From assembly GCA_963719275.1 (NCBI GenBank), contig CAVRBT010000008.1:124001-188000 (forward strand): DNA of 64,000 nt. Direction: 5' to 3'. The notes beneath the pieces are model-generated. The model did no database searches, was not told the origin of the DNA, and worked only from the letters and a program-made list of their open reading frames with translations. How positions within the stretch are numbered: the first letter of the stretch is position 1; each line of letters starts with the position of its first letter. This stretch comes from AC-32 sp963719275. Its GTDB lineage: Bacteria; Actinomycetota; Thermoleophilia; Gaiellales; Gaiellaceae. Of the stretch, positions 29,410 to 38,045 are shown piece after piece. The translations under genes and the position numbers were made by a program.

Positions 29410-29550
29410 CGCGCCGAGCACGGAGCGCAAGTAGGTCGAAGCCGATCTCGAAGGCAGCAGGCGGAAGCCGATGGTCAGCGAGAGTGGTGGACGAAAGCGA
29501 AACCGACTCGGCGAACAAAGGAGCGCCTTCGGGCGCTCCTTTGTTTTCTT
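29410..29550 (+). ncRNA. Candidate structured small RNA, unclassified
   Basis: About 140 nt between the aldo-keto reductase and a lipoprotein gene, without a credible reading frame. CGCCGAG (29412-29418) pairs with CTCGGCG (29507-29513). Inside, TCTCG can pair with CGAGA, and GGC-GGAA-GCC makes a small hairpin. The outer stem stacks directly against a strong terminator hairpin. It lacks the conserved cores I know for SRP RNA, tmRNA, RNase P RNA and 6C RNA. Promoter, closed fold and terminator together support a real transcription unit; its function is unknown. Confidence 0.5.
29514..29550 (+). terminator. Rho-independent terminator with TTCG loop
   Basis: AACAAAGGAGCGCC and GGCGCTCCTTTGTT form a perfect 14-bp stem closed by a TTCG tetraloop, followed by TTCTT. 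This is the most canonical terminator in the window and it ends the small-RNA candidate. Confidence 0.85.
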
Positions 29551-29699
29551 GCCCTCCGCCGCAACGGTCGGACAATCTCCGCGCTCCCGGGCGCGAAGAG
29601 CTCCGCGACGAGTGGCAGCGGGCTCCCGCTAGGCTCGGTCAGGTTGTCGCGGTTCCCCTTACCGGCTGCCGGTGCCGCGCCGTCGGCGACGGGGCTCTC

Positions 29700-30101
29700 G
29701 TGCTCGCCGTCGCCGTACTCGGGTTGGTGGCGGCCGGCTGCGGCAACAGCGGCGGGCATCCTGCCGAGACCGCGACGGCCAGCACGCCAAGCAGCTCCGC
29801 GCCGTGCAAGCTCAACAGAGCCCAGCGTCGCACCGTTGCCCGGGCGCTCGCCGACATCCGGCGTCTGCGGCGCATCCAGGCGCCGATACAGACGTACTCC
29901 CAGCACGGAGCGCCGGCTCAAAACGCGGTGACCGGAAAGCTGATGCTCGACCTCGGCTCCGCCAAGCTCCCGCCGAACGTGTTCGCGCACCTGCTCCACC
30001 TTGCGAAGGCAGCGGTCAGTCTCTGCGGTGACTGCTCCCAGGGCCTCGAGGCGGACGAGCCCTTCTTGGGGACTCACCAGCGGGAGAAGCGCTGCGGATG
30101 A
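29700..30101 (+). CDS. Small lipoprotein, start uncertain
   Basis: About 133 aa. A hydrophobic segment ends in the lipobox LGLVAAGC, so the protein is probably lipidated and surface-anchored. The mature part begins GNSGGHPAETATAST and holds CKLNRAQRRTVARALADIRRLRR and a CGDC pair. GTG 29700 gives a very short n-region; upstream codons (GCRCRAVGDGAL) may belong to the protein, but no better start is visible. No family recognised. Confidence 0.5.
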   Translation: MLAVAVLGLVAAGCGNSGGHPAETATASTPSSSAPCKLNRAQRRTVARALADIRRLRRIQAPIQTYSQHGAPAQNAVTGKLMLDLGSAKLPPNVFAHLLHLAKAAVSLCGDCSQGLEADEPFLGTHQREKRCG

Positions 30102-30163
30102 CCTCATAACGCTCGCACTCGCCTGCGCCAGTCCGCGGGAATGAAGCCCAAACGGCGACTGGC

Positions 30164-30334
30164 TTAGGAATCTGCGAACGGCCTCAACTCCAGCGTGCCA
30201 AACGCTGCCACAGGGTGCTTCGCTGCGACCTCGAGCGCCTCGTCGAGATCCTCACACTCCAGAATGTTGAAGCCGCTGATCTGCCTCTCGGTGCGGGCAA
30301 CCCCAGTGGAGGCGTCGAAGCGGCCCACTGCCAT
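30164..30334 (-). pseudogene. C-terminal remnant of a YCII-domain protein
   Basis: 56 codons ending ISGFNILECEDLDEALEVAAKHP and FGTLELRPFADS, the second half of a YCII/DGPF domain (G-F-x-x-L-E-x-x-D-L-D-E-A-L-x-x-A, then ExRP). The N-terminal half with the catalytic Asp-His region is absent, though ATG 30334 could open this frame. A truncated copy is the simplest reading. Confidence 0.55.
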
Positions 30335-30537
30335 CCCGCGAAGCCGCCTTCTGCGCCGTCTTCGACAAATGCCAGCGCTGAAGTTCCCCTGCGGTAGCGG
30401 AGCCTCTCGACCGGGGGCTAGCCTGCTGCGCCCCGACCGCGGTGTCGTCGAGGAGTGGATCGCCTGCGTCAGCTCGAGGATCTGGTTGGAGAGGTTGAGC
30501 GCTCTTCGTTTCTTGCCTGTCCTCAGTGTCCGGGACG

Positions 30538-31107
30538 TCAGGCCGGCGCCGCATGCTGGACTTCGCGGACACGGAAGGCGAGCACGATGTCGCGGACGCC
30601 GCGGATGAGGGCGAAGGCAGCCACCCAGGCGACGAGCAGGACGGCGCTGCGGCCGTAGTAGCCGGCCGCCCAGAAGCCGAGCGCGAGCTCGATGATCCCG
30701 CCGACCAGCTGCAGCCACCAGACCTCGATCTCGTGGCGCGTCGAGATCGAGACGATGATGTCCCACGTCCCGGCGAAGATCAGGAAGAAGCTGAAGACGG
30801 CAGCGAGTGCCTTGAACGTGTCACCCGGGTGGATGAACGCGACGATCCCGGCCACGATGAAGACGATCGCCAGGACGATGTGGAACAGCTTCCACCAACC
30901 GGCGGCGAGGATCGTCACCATGATCTCCATGATGCCTGCGGCGATCGCGACAAAGCCGAACAGGAGCGAGATCGCGCTCACCGACGTGTAGTCGAAGCGG
31001 AGCACGATCAGGCCCACAAGGATCCAGGCGATGCCGGTGATCAGCATCAGCCACCACGGCGGCAGCGCGCGGGCAAGCGTCCGCTCCCTTGTTGCCGCCG
31101 AAATCAT
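30538..31107 (-). CDS. HdeD family (DUF308) membrane protein
   Basis: 189 aa with six helices in three pairs, each with the small G-rich DUF308 repeat (WWLMLITGIAWILVGLIVLRF, LLFGFVAIAAGIMEI, ALAAVFSFFLIFAGTWDI, LVGGIIELALGFWAAG). HdeD relatives are linked to acid and envelope stress. It lies 73 bp after the large flippase-like gene on the same strand and may be co-transcribed with it. Confidence 0.88.
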   Translation of the reverse strand: MISAATRERTLARALPPWWLMLITGIAWILVGLIVLRFDYTSVSAISLLFGFVAIAAGIMEIMVTILAAGWWKLFHIVLAIVFIVAGIVAFIHPGDTFKALAAVFSFFLIFAGTWDIIVSISTRHEIEVWWLQLVGGIIELALGFWAAGYYGRSAVLLVAWVAAFALIRGVRDIVLAFRVREVQHAAPA

Positions 31108-31179
31108 GAGGGTTGCGACGTGGTCGACATAACAGGTCCTCCCCGGTCGCTATCGCGAGCGATTCAAACACATCCACGG

Positions 31180-33576
31180 CTAGAGGTAGCCCTTGCGGGT
31201 GAGCCACCTCAGGGAGGCGTAGCCCCAGATCGGCGGCAGGTAGAAGGTGCAGAGCCGCTGAGTGATGGCGATCGCGAACGCCGTGGACTCGTCCACTCCC
31301 ATCGCGATGAGCCCGGCCGAGAGGCTCGCCTCGGCGGCTCCGATCCCTCCCGGCACCGGGATGAGGCCCGACAAGACCGAGGCGGCGGTGTTGACAAAGA
31401 CCAGCTCGGCCAGGTTCAGGTCCACCCCGTACGCGAGACAGGTGGCGCCCAGCGAGAGCGCGTACAGCAACTCGGAACCGATGTTGCCCCCGAAAAGCTC
31501 CAGGCGCTTGTGTCGGTCCCGCGCGACGCGCCAGAGGCCGGAGAGGCCGTCGCGCAGGGGTGGCACGACCTTCGCGCGGAGCTTCGGCACCGCCAGGACG
31601 ACGGCCACGCCGATCACGAGGGCCGCGACCAGCGCTCCGACCAGACGACTGTTCGGGCCGGCTCCTTGGAACTGGCTCGTGTCCAGGTTCGCGTGCACGA
31701 ACGGGAGGACGAGCAGAAACAGCCCGACCTGCACGATCGTCTCGGAGGCGTCGTCCACGGCTCCCGCGGCGACGGCCTCGGGGAGCGACGCACCCATCCG
31801 CTGGAGGAAGCGGATATTCATCCCGATGCGGCCGGCCGAGCTCGGAACGGTGAGGTTGATGAACTTGATCGCCGACTGCAGGACGACGCACGGCAACAGC
31901 GCCAGCGGGGTCATCACCGCACCGCGCACCGAAACGCCCGACGCGATGAACGCCGACTGCGCGAGCAGGAGCCCGACGACGACCCAGGCAGGATCCGCCT
32001 TGCCGACCTCGTGGGCGATCGTCCCGAACCCGATCGCGGCGAGCTTGCTGATCAACAGGTAGGCGGCGAAGATCAGCGCGGCCGTCAGCACGAGATCCTT
32101 CGGCCGAATCCGGCGCAGCGGCGCGACCTCGGGCGCCTCCTGGCCGGTCGCGGCGGCGGCAGCGGTGCGAAGATCCTTCAGGTCGACCTCGTGGGCGCGC
32201 GCGAGGTCTCGCAGGTGGGGCGTGAGGGCGGCGCGCTGCAGGTACGGGAGCACACGGCCGACGGCGTCGCCCCAGCCCGCGTCGACCGCCTTCTTCAGCG
32301 CTCGCTCCGGGCCGACGAGGATCGTGGATGCGACCAGGAGCTCGGCGAGATCGATGTCGAGCGCGGACTGCGGAGCGCCGAGGGTTGCCGCCGCAAAGTC
32401 GACGAGCATCGGCCCGTCATCGACCATGAGCACGTTGCTCGCGTTGAGCCGACCGTGCGAGATGCCGGCCGACTGGAGCCGTGCGACATGCTCCCAGACG
32501 TTCTCGAGCATGTCGTCGGTCACCTGTTCCGGCGGGAGGCTTTCGAGCGGCGCTAGGTCAGGCTGGCGCATGACCACGAGGGCGTCGCCGCTGGGCCCGA
32601 GAGCCGCGGTGAGAACGTCGGGCACGCGCACACCAGCCTGCGCGGCAAGGACGGTGGCGAGGGCTTCGTGCTCGACCTGCTCCAGCCGCCCGACCGCCAC
32701 GCTTCTCGGCGGATCGCGGTAGGCGAGGGCGCGCCAGCGGCGGGCCAGCCGCTGGGTGTCCTGCGCGTCCCGACCCAGCACTCGCACCTTCAGCGGTCGT
32801 CCCCGATCGTCGTGCCCCACGTACTCCGCAGCGCCGATCCGCTGCGTGAGCGACGGCCGCAGGTCGGCCGTGTCGACACCGAGAGTCGTGAGCGCGCCTC
32901 TGACGTCCGCCGTCGGCGGCACGCCCGCTGCGGTCCCGAAGGCCAGCCGCACCAGGGCGCCCGCACCCAGGCCGAGGGCGAGGGCCGCCAGCACGGCGGA
33001 CGGAAGCGCGGCGGCGAACGCGATCGCACCGAGCGCCGCGAGAGGGACGAGCCAGGCAGCGAGCAGGCGCACGGGCCGGACGAGCTCGGGACCGACCACC
33101 ACGAGCACACTCGTCGCGGCCGCAAGTCGCAGCTCGGGGTAGCCCCACTGCGACAGCAGATGCGGCTCGAGCGGGAACCAGTCGGACACGACGGCGCCGC
33201 CCAAAAGCACGCCCGATCCGACGAGCACCACCGCGTCGACGAGCAGGTTCCGCGCGAGATCCCAGCGCCGGCGGAGGAGCACGTCGACGACGATCGCCAG
33301 AGCCAGCGCGAGGAGGCAGACGAAGACCGTTCGCCACATCGCCCCGGCCCAGCCGAGGACCGTCGCCAGCGCCTGCGCGACGTCCTCGTCGTGCCCGGGA
33401 GCCGACGATGCGATCACCGCAGACAGCCCTACGAGGAGGGACGCGGCGGCGAGAAGGACGGAGTCGATCGTTCGCCTGTTGCGGCGACCCGGCTCGGTCT
33501 TCGTCAGCAGGCGGACATTCCAGGAGCGATCAGCTGCTGCATCCGGCTCCTGGCGACTCACGCTTGTCGCCGTCAC
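31180..33576 (-). CDS. Kinase-like / lysylphosphatidylglycerol synthase TM-type (UPF0104) fusion protein
   Basis: 798 aa. Residues about 30-225 hold several helices. Residues about 255-430 look like a protein-kinase fold: VAVGRLEQVEHEALATVLAAQ, then SHGRLNASNVLMVDDGPMLVDFAAAT, matching the catalytic loop (H-G-x-L-x-x-x-N-V-L) and a VDF in place of DFG. The usual catalytic Asp of HxD is Arg here, so activity is doubtful. Residues about 495-798 are the UPF0104/AglD flippase-type domain (VPSSAGRIGMNIRFLQRMG, LIPVPGGIGAAEASLSAGL). It is probably a membrane transporter of lipid-linked compounds. Confidence 0.8.
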   Translation of the reverse strand: MTATSVSRQEPDAAADRSWNVRLLTKTEPGRRNRRTIDSVLLAAASLLVGLSAVIASSAPGHDEDVAQALATVLGWAGAMWRTVFVCLLALALAIVVDVLLRRRWDLARNLLVDAVVLVGSGVLLGGAVVSDWFPLEPHLLSQWGYPELRLAAATSVLVVVGPELVRPVRLLAAWLVPLAALGAIAFAAALPSAVLAALALGLGAGALVRLAFGTAAGVPPTADVRGALTTLGVDTADLRPSLTQRIGAAEYVGHDDRGRPLKVRVLGRDAQDTQRLARRWRALAYRDPPRSVAVGRLEQVEHEALATVLAAQAGVRVPDVLTAALGPSGDALVVMRQPDLAPLESLPPEQVTDDMLENVWEHVARLQSAGISHGRLNASNVLMVDDGPMLVDFAAATLGAPQSALDIDLAELLVASTILVGPERALKKAVDAGWGDAVGRVLPYLQRAALTPHLRDLARAHEVDLKDLRTAAAAATGQEAPEVAPLRRIRPKDLVLTAALIFAAYLLISKLAAIGFGTIAHEVGKADPAWVVVGLLLAQSAFIASGVSVRGAVMTPLALLPCVVLQSAIKFINLTVPSSAGRIGMNIRFLQRMGASLPEAVAAGAVDDASETIVQVGLFLLVLPFVHANLDTSQFQGAGPNSRLVGALVAALVIGVAVVLAVPKLRAKVVPPLRDGLSGLWRVARDRHKRLELFGGNIGSELLYALSLGATCLAYGVDLNLAELVFVNTAASVLSGLIPVPGGIGAAEASLSAGLIAMGVDESTAFAIAITQRLCTFYLPPIWGYASLRWLTRKGYL

Positions 33577-33741
33577 ATCGCCACCGAGTATCGATCATCG
33601 CCGAGTCAGAGCCGCTTAAGCGACAACATCTTCGCCCCGCCTGGCCCGCGATTGGGAGAGCCAGACGCTAGCCCGCCGAAGACGTCGACTGGTGCTCGCG
33701 TCGTCCCGGTAACAGAGCTCGGCTCGTGCCGTGGCGGAGCG

Positions 33742-35517
33742 TCAGGCCATAAAGGGCATGAGCTCGGGGGCCATCGTCACGAAGGGTCGCATCATGTCGC
33801 GGTCTTCGTGCTCGAGGATGTGGCAGTGGTACATGTACCGGCCGCTGTAGGTGGTGAAGCGGACGGCGATCTCGACGAGCTCGTTCGGGTTGACGCGCAC
33901 GGTGTCCTTGAGCCCTCGTTCGTTGTCGTCGATCGCGTGCTCGAGCTCGTCCTCCGGGTCGCGCTCGAGCGTGACGGCCGCCGATAGGTCGCGCTCGCCG
34001 ATGCCCCCGTCCGGGATCTCGTAGCGGATCGGCCGGCGCGCCAGGAGCTGGAACGGGTCGAGGTGGAGGTGGATCGGGTGGGTGTCGCCGGTCAGGTTGA
34101 TCAGCCGCCAGAGCTCGTACCGGCCGAGCATCGGGAAGAACGTCGTCGCGTCCTCGAAGTGGGCGGCGGCGACGCGGTAGCGGGTGGTTTCGTCGCCGTC
34201 GGTCACGCTCACCCGCGGCCCCTCGCCGGCGCCGGCGGCAACCGCGAGCTCCCGCATCGTCAGCATGTTCGGCTCGCCGTCGAGCTCGAGCTCGACGAGT
34301 GCGATCGCGCGCCTGCGCGCGCCGGCGAACGCCTCCACCGCCGAAGGCTCGTAGTCGGTCGCCAGCTCGCGCGGGAGCGAGCGGCGGCTCGCCGCCTCGC
34401 CTCCGACACGGAAGCGCAGCACCTGCGGATAGGGGAGCAAGCCCTCGAGGTCGGCGGCATTCTCGGCGTCTGCGGCCGGGAAGGAGGAACCGTCGAAGGG
34501 TGCGGCGGCGGTGTTGAGCACCGTCAACTCGCTCCCGGGCGCGAGGTCGGAGAAGTCGACCAGCAGATCGGCGCGCTCGGCCGACGCGAGCACGAGCCCG
34601 TCCGCCGGCACGGGCACAGGCGCCCTGAGGAGCCCGTGGTCGGTCCCGATCTGCGTGATCTGCTCGAGCTCCGGAGCGCCATCGCGCAGCAGCACGAGCC
34701 GATAGGTACGGGCGTTGGAGCCGTTGAGCACGCGGAAGCGATAGGTCGCGGGCCGGACCTCGAGGACCGGCCAGACCTTGCCATTCACGGTCGTGAACGG
34801 CGGGAAGGCTTCCATCACCTCCGGGTCGGTCTTGTGGACGAGCCGGCCGGTCAGCCCTCCATCCTCGTCGAGGTCGAAGTTGCGGTCCTGGATCAGCAGC
34901 GGCACCTCGAACGGCGGTCCTTCCGGCAGCTCGAGCTCGCGCTCCCGCTCGTCCCGCACGATCCAGAGTCCCGCCAGCCCGGCGTAGACGTCGAGCTTGG
35001 TGATCCCCATCACCTGGTCGTGGTACCAGAGCAGCGCCGCCCGCTGGTCCATCGGGTACTGGAAGACGGCGGGCTGTCCCGGGGCGAACAGGTTCTCCGC
35101 CCAGCCGTCGGACGAGGCGGGCGTGAGGCCGCCGTGCAGGTGGACGACCGTGTGGCCAGTCAGCTCCGCCGCGTGACGGTCCGGCTCGCCCCCGCTCAGT
35201 CCCGGAAGGCACTGCACGGGCACGCCGTCGCCGTCGGTCGCCTCCGGCGCAACGGTCTCGATGACGGGGAAGGCGCCCTCCAGCTCGTTCCGCCACTCGA
35301 GCGTGACCGGCTGCCCGCGCTCGGCCTCGATCGTCGGGCCTGGAACCGTCCCCTCGAAGCCCCAGATGCTCGAGGCGGGGAGGTCGCGGTGGAACCGGTG
35401 TTCGCCGGCGCGGATGCGCACGGTCAGCCGGCCGTCGTGGTCCGCCGCGATGAGCCGCGAGGGGATCGGAAGGGGATCGACAAACGGCGCGATCGGCGGG
35501 GTCATCACTCGTGTCAT
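33742..35517 (-). CDS. Multicopper oxidase (CotA/bilirubin-oxidase type)
   Basis: 591 aa, three cupredoxin domains, no clear signal peptide. Copper motifs: HLHGG near residue 135, WYHDQVMG near 180 (family consensus WYHDH), THPIHLH near 485, and HCHILEHEDRDMMRP near 565 containing the T1 Cys. One His of the type-3 pair in the second motif is therefore Gln. ATG 35517 overlaps the stop of the DUF1232 gene (ATGA). It may oxidise phenols, bilirubin-like compounds or metals. The Gln could alter the trinuclear centre. Confidence 0.88.
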   Translation of the reverse strand: MTRVMTPPIAPFVDPLPIPSRLIAADHDGRLTVRIRAGEHRFHRDLPASSIWGFEGTVPGPTIEAERGQPVTLEWRNELEGAFPVIETVAPEATDGDGVPVQCLPGLSGGEPDRHAAELTGHTVVHLHGGLTPASSDGWAENLFAPGQPAVFQYPMDQRAALLWYHDQVMGITKLDVYAGLAGLWIVRDERERELELPEGPPFEVPLLIQDRNFDLDEDGGLTGRLVHKTDPEVMEAFPPFTTVNGKVWPVLEVRPATYRFRVLNGSNARTYRLVLLRDGAPELEQITQIGTDHGLLRAPVPVPADGLVLASAERADLLVDFSDLAPGSELTVLNTAAAPFDGSSFPAADAENAADLEGLLPYPQVLRFRVGGEAASRRSLPRELATDYEPSAVEAFAGARRRAIALVELELDGEPNMLTMRELAVAAGAGEGPRVSVTDGDETTRYRVAAAHFEDATTFFPMLGRYELWRLINLTGDTHPIHLHLDPFQLLARRPIRYEIPDGGIGERDLSAAVTLERDPEDELEHAIDDNERGLKDTVRVNPNELVEIAVRFTTYSGRYMYHCHILEHEDRDMMRPFVTMAPELMPFMA

Positions 35518-35975
35518 CGGTCTCGCATAACCGCCCGAGGGAATGTCACCCCGATCGCATCCGGTTCGGGGTGGGAGCCAGCGGGCCGGGCCAGTCGGAG
35601 GATCAGAGCAAGAGACTGTTCCGGGCCCGGCCAGAGTTCGCGCATCATCGGTTCGCCACCGGCTCTGATGAAGTAACGGAGGACGAGCGCGACGATGATC
35701 GCATCGTCGAGTTGTCCGGCTACCGGGATGAAGTCTGGTACGAGGTCGAAGGGCAGTGCGAGATACGCGACGAGGGTGAACAGCAACAGCTTGCGACGCC
35801 GTGGCACACGGGAATCGCGCGCGAGGCGCGTCACGAGCACGATGCAGTCGGGAATGAACGTCGCAAGTGCACGTGCGTCCTCGTGGCGACCGTGGATCAC
35901 TAGCCAGGCGAGGAATGAGGCGTAGATCGCAAGGAAGGCGCCGAGCGAGATCAGGAGCCATGTCCACCACTGCAC
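35514..35975 (-). CDS. YkvA-like DUF1232 membrane protein
   Basis: 153 aa. N-terminal helix (WWTWLLISLGAFLAIYASFLAWLVI), then the DUF1232 block RRRKLLLFTLVAYLALPFDLVPDFIPVAGQLDDAIIVALVLRY, of which the P-F-D-L-V-P-D-F-I-P-V-x-G-x-L-D-D signature is complete. Function unknown. First gene of a two-gene unit with the multicopper oxidase. Confidence 0.9.
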   Translation of the reverse strand: MQWWTWLLISLGAFLAIYASFLAWLVIHGRHEDARALATFIPDCIVLVTRLARDSRVPRRRKLLLFTLVAYLALPFDLVPDFIPVAGQLDDAIIVALVLRYFIRAGGEPMMRELWPGPEQSLALILRLARPAGSHPEPDAIGVTFPRAVMRDR

Positions 35976-36335
35976 GCGCCGAGGTTAGTCGCCGGATCAG
36001 GGTTGCCGGCAGAGGCACACCGGATCGCCGGTCACGACCAACTTCAACCTCGCCTGGTCCAGCGTTGCTCCTTATCTGTGGTGACGTTCGGCGGTCTCGG
36101 GAAGGCGGCGGCGACACAACGCTGGCAAGTCAGCTCTCGGGCGACATGCGGGAATCGGGTCAGCCGCCGCCGCCCGAGTCTGCACCGCTCAGCGGACGCC
36201 ACCACCGAACGACGATGACATTGAGTGCGGGAATGTACCGAGCGCCGCGGGCGAGTGTCGCGGGTGGCAGTTGTTGCTTATCCAGACCGGCAGGCGTAGC
36301 CTCGCGCCCACGCCCCTCTACCCAGGGAGGTCCTC
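35976..36335. other. Intergenic region with a promoter, no gene seen
   Basis: A stretch of 360 bp between the divergent DUF1232 and hydrolase-remnant genes. Apart from the promoter at 36274-36302 and a GGGAGG ribosome site at about 36322, I see no conserved frame, repeat or hairpin. Confidence 0.5.
36274..36302 (+). promoter_or_regulatory. Candidate promoter of the truncated hydrolase gene
   Basis: TTGCTT at 36274-36279, 17-bp spacer, TAGCCT at 36297-36302, the same pattern as the small-RNA promoter and the promoter at 38940. A ribosome site GGGAGG follows before ATG 36336. Confidence 0.45.
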
Positions 36336-36611
36336 ATGACGACCACCAGCCTGCTCCCTGACGTCGGGACCGAGCTTCGGGAGGGTTATGCCGAGGTCGG
36401 CGATCAGAGCTTGCATTACGTCGAGGCCGGTGATGGGCCGCTGATCGTTCTGCTGCACGGCTTCCCGGAGTTCTGGTTCGGATGGCGGCTACAGATCGAG
36501 CCGCTCGTGGCGGCGGGTTTTCGGGTCGTTGCCCCCGACACGCGTGGCTACAACCTGTCATCGAAGCCAGAGGGCTTCGAGGCCTACGCCGTCGACCTGC
36601 TCGCCCACTAA
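36336..36611 (+). pseudogene. Truncated epoxide-hydrolase-like alpha/beta hydrolase
   Basis: 91 codons with good start signals. LHYVEAGDGPLIVLLHGFPEFWFGWRLQIEPL is the oxyanion-hole region (HGFPEFW), and VVAPDTRGYNLSSKPEG the next strand, as in epoxide hydrolases. The frame stops in AYAVDLLAH before the nucleophile elbow, so no catalytic triad is encoded. The following DNA belongs to other gene remnants, so the 3' two thirds are deleted rather than only mutated. Confidence 0.8.
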
Positions 36612-36625
36612 GACTGGGCCAGCAT

Positions 36626-36908
36626 GCGATCACAGGGCCGGTCGCGAAGAGGTTCCCAGCTTCGCCTCCTGAAGCACCGTGGGCGCAAGACGCCAGAAAA
36701 GGACTACTTCTTCTTCCTGACCTACGGGTCGGACGTGCAGTGGGTGAAGAACGTCCTCGCCACCGGGTTCTGATCGATCGAGACACGCGGTCGGGTCGTT
36801 GAGCTCGTCGAGCCGGAGCTGGTCACCGATCCCGAACTCCGCGCCGCGCCGCCTCACGTGCGCTTCCTCGAGCGCCTCGTCGGCGTCACGCAGTACCTGC
36901 GGATGCGG
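36626..36908 (+). pseudogene. Remnant of a deazaflavin-dependent nitroreductase family gene
   Basis: Across two frames the plus strand reads ITGPVAKRF, then HRGRKTPEKDYFFFLTYGSDVQWVKNVLATGF, a TGA at 36771-36773, and on in frame with SIETRGRVVELVEPELVTDP and VRFLERLVGVTQYLRM. This follows the deazaflavin-dependent (nitroreductase family) fold closely (HRGRK, LTYG, W-V-K-N-V-L-A, then the C-terminal VTDP block). There is at least one frameshift and one nonsense codon. Confidence 0.6.
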
Positions 36909-37023
36909 GCTTCCTCATCGATTCACTCGCTTGCGGCATCCCCTTCTGAGAGATCGAAGCCGAAGTCGAGCACCTGCGTGAGGTCGAGCGGGAGGGCGAG
37001 AGCGCAGAGACGCCGTTCATCGC

Positions 37024-37227
37024 GATCGCCGCGACCTCTACCAGGACGAGCTCGACGAGGGTCTTGCAGACGACCTACGCGAGGAGCTTTCGGCCGTCGA
37101 GCGTGCCGAGGCGCGTCTTGCCGCAGGTACGTACGGCCGCTCGATCGAAAGCGGCAAGCGCATCCCCGACGAGCGCCTCGAGGGCTTTCCAACGGCTGAG
37201 CGAACAGTCGAAGAGGAAGCGCGCTGA
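37024..37227 (+). pseudogene. C-terminal fragment of a DksA/TraR-like protein
   Basis: 68 codons: YQDELDEGLADDLREELSAVERAEARLAAGTYGRSIESGKRIPDERLEGFPTAE. The A-R-L-x-x-G-T-Y-G-R...G-x-x-I-P-x-x-R-L-E-x-x-P pattern is that of DksA/TraR proteins, but the zinc CxxC is replaced by SIESG. No start codon exists in this frame. Immediately before it, another frame reads EIEAEVEHLREVEREGESAE, which looks like a second unrelated fragment. Confidence 0.5.
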
Positions 37228-37407
37228 CCAGTGCGGCCTATTCCGACGAGTCGTCGCGAGCTAGCTCAGCCTCCTTCTTCCACAGAGCCCACGGTCCAGC
37301 TCTGGCTCGTGAGCCCACCAAGCGGGAGGAAGTCTCGCACGAGCAGAAGCCCACCCGACCGCGACCAGCGCCCGGGAGGGTTTTGCGAGGTAGAGCCTTC
37401 CGTTCCG

Positions 37408-37953
37408 TTACTGATCCGGATCCGATGCTCGATTTGAGCCGCTGGTCACATCAGCGAAGGACCTGGTTAGAGAGTGAACCTCCTTGGTGAGCGTCAGGAT
37501 CTGCTTCGAGAGGTCGAGCAGCTCGACGTTTTGCTTGTCCTCCTCCTGAACCATCTTCCAGTGCTCGTCGGCGATCACCTGGCGCTTGGCGTCGGCGCGA
37601 TTCTGGGAGATCAGCACGAACGTCGAGAGGAAGATCGCTTCGAGTGAAACGATCATCGTCAAGAGGCCGTACGGATAGTCCTCGACCCCGAAGCCGATCC
37701 AGCAGGCAAACCAGACGATGTGGACGTAGACGAAGAGCATCGACCCCGAGAACGCCGTGATCTTGTCCGCGACCACGTTCTGCCGCGCCCGCGCGCGCTC
37801 CTCTTCGCGCTTCAGGAGCGCCGGGCTGACCGGAGGCGGGAGCTTGGGAACCGGGCGGAGAAAGCGGTGCAGGCGGTGGGAGAGTGTCCCGCCGGCGGTC
37901 CGGCCGTTGGACGGCGCTCCGCCCGCGGTCTGCGACCCGCCTTCAGTTGACAT
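37408..37953 (-). CDS. DUF1003 family membrane protein
   Basis: 181 aa. Two close helices (MLFVYVHIVWFACWIGFGV and LLTMIVSLEAIFLSTFVLISQNR) carry the DUF1003 signature, ending QNRADAKRQVIADEHW. A Gly/Pro-rich N-terminus and a coiled C-terminus flank them. Function unknown. ATG 37953 has AAAGGAG upstream. Confidence 0.9.
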   Translation of the reverse strand: MSTEGGSQTAGGAPSNGRTAGGTLSHRLHRFLRPVPKLPPPVSPALLKREEERARARQNVVADKITAFSGSMLFVYVHIVWFACWIGFGVEDYPYGLLTMIVSLEAIFLSTFVLISQNRADAKRQVIADEHWKMVQEEDKQNVELLDLSKQILTLTKEVHSLTRSFADVTSGSNRASDPDQ

Positions 37954-38045
37954 CGGGTCTCCTTTCAGGAGGGCTCGGCGGCGGCGCCAGTTCTCTCACA
38001 ACCCCAGGGTCGTGCGCCGGGTGGTGGCGGGCATCGGAGGACAAC

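Noticed and set aside
29410..29550. SRP (4.5S) RNA as identity of the small-RNA candidate, because of a GGAA loop and nearby GGTCAG and AGCAG words
   Set aside because: In SRP RNA the order is GGTCAG - GGAA - AGCAG. Here AGCAG comes before and GGTCAG after the loop, so the asymmetric-loop pairing cannot form.
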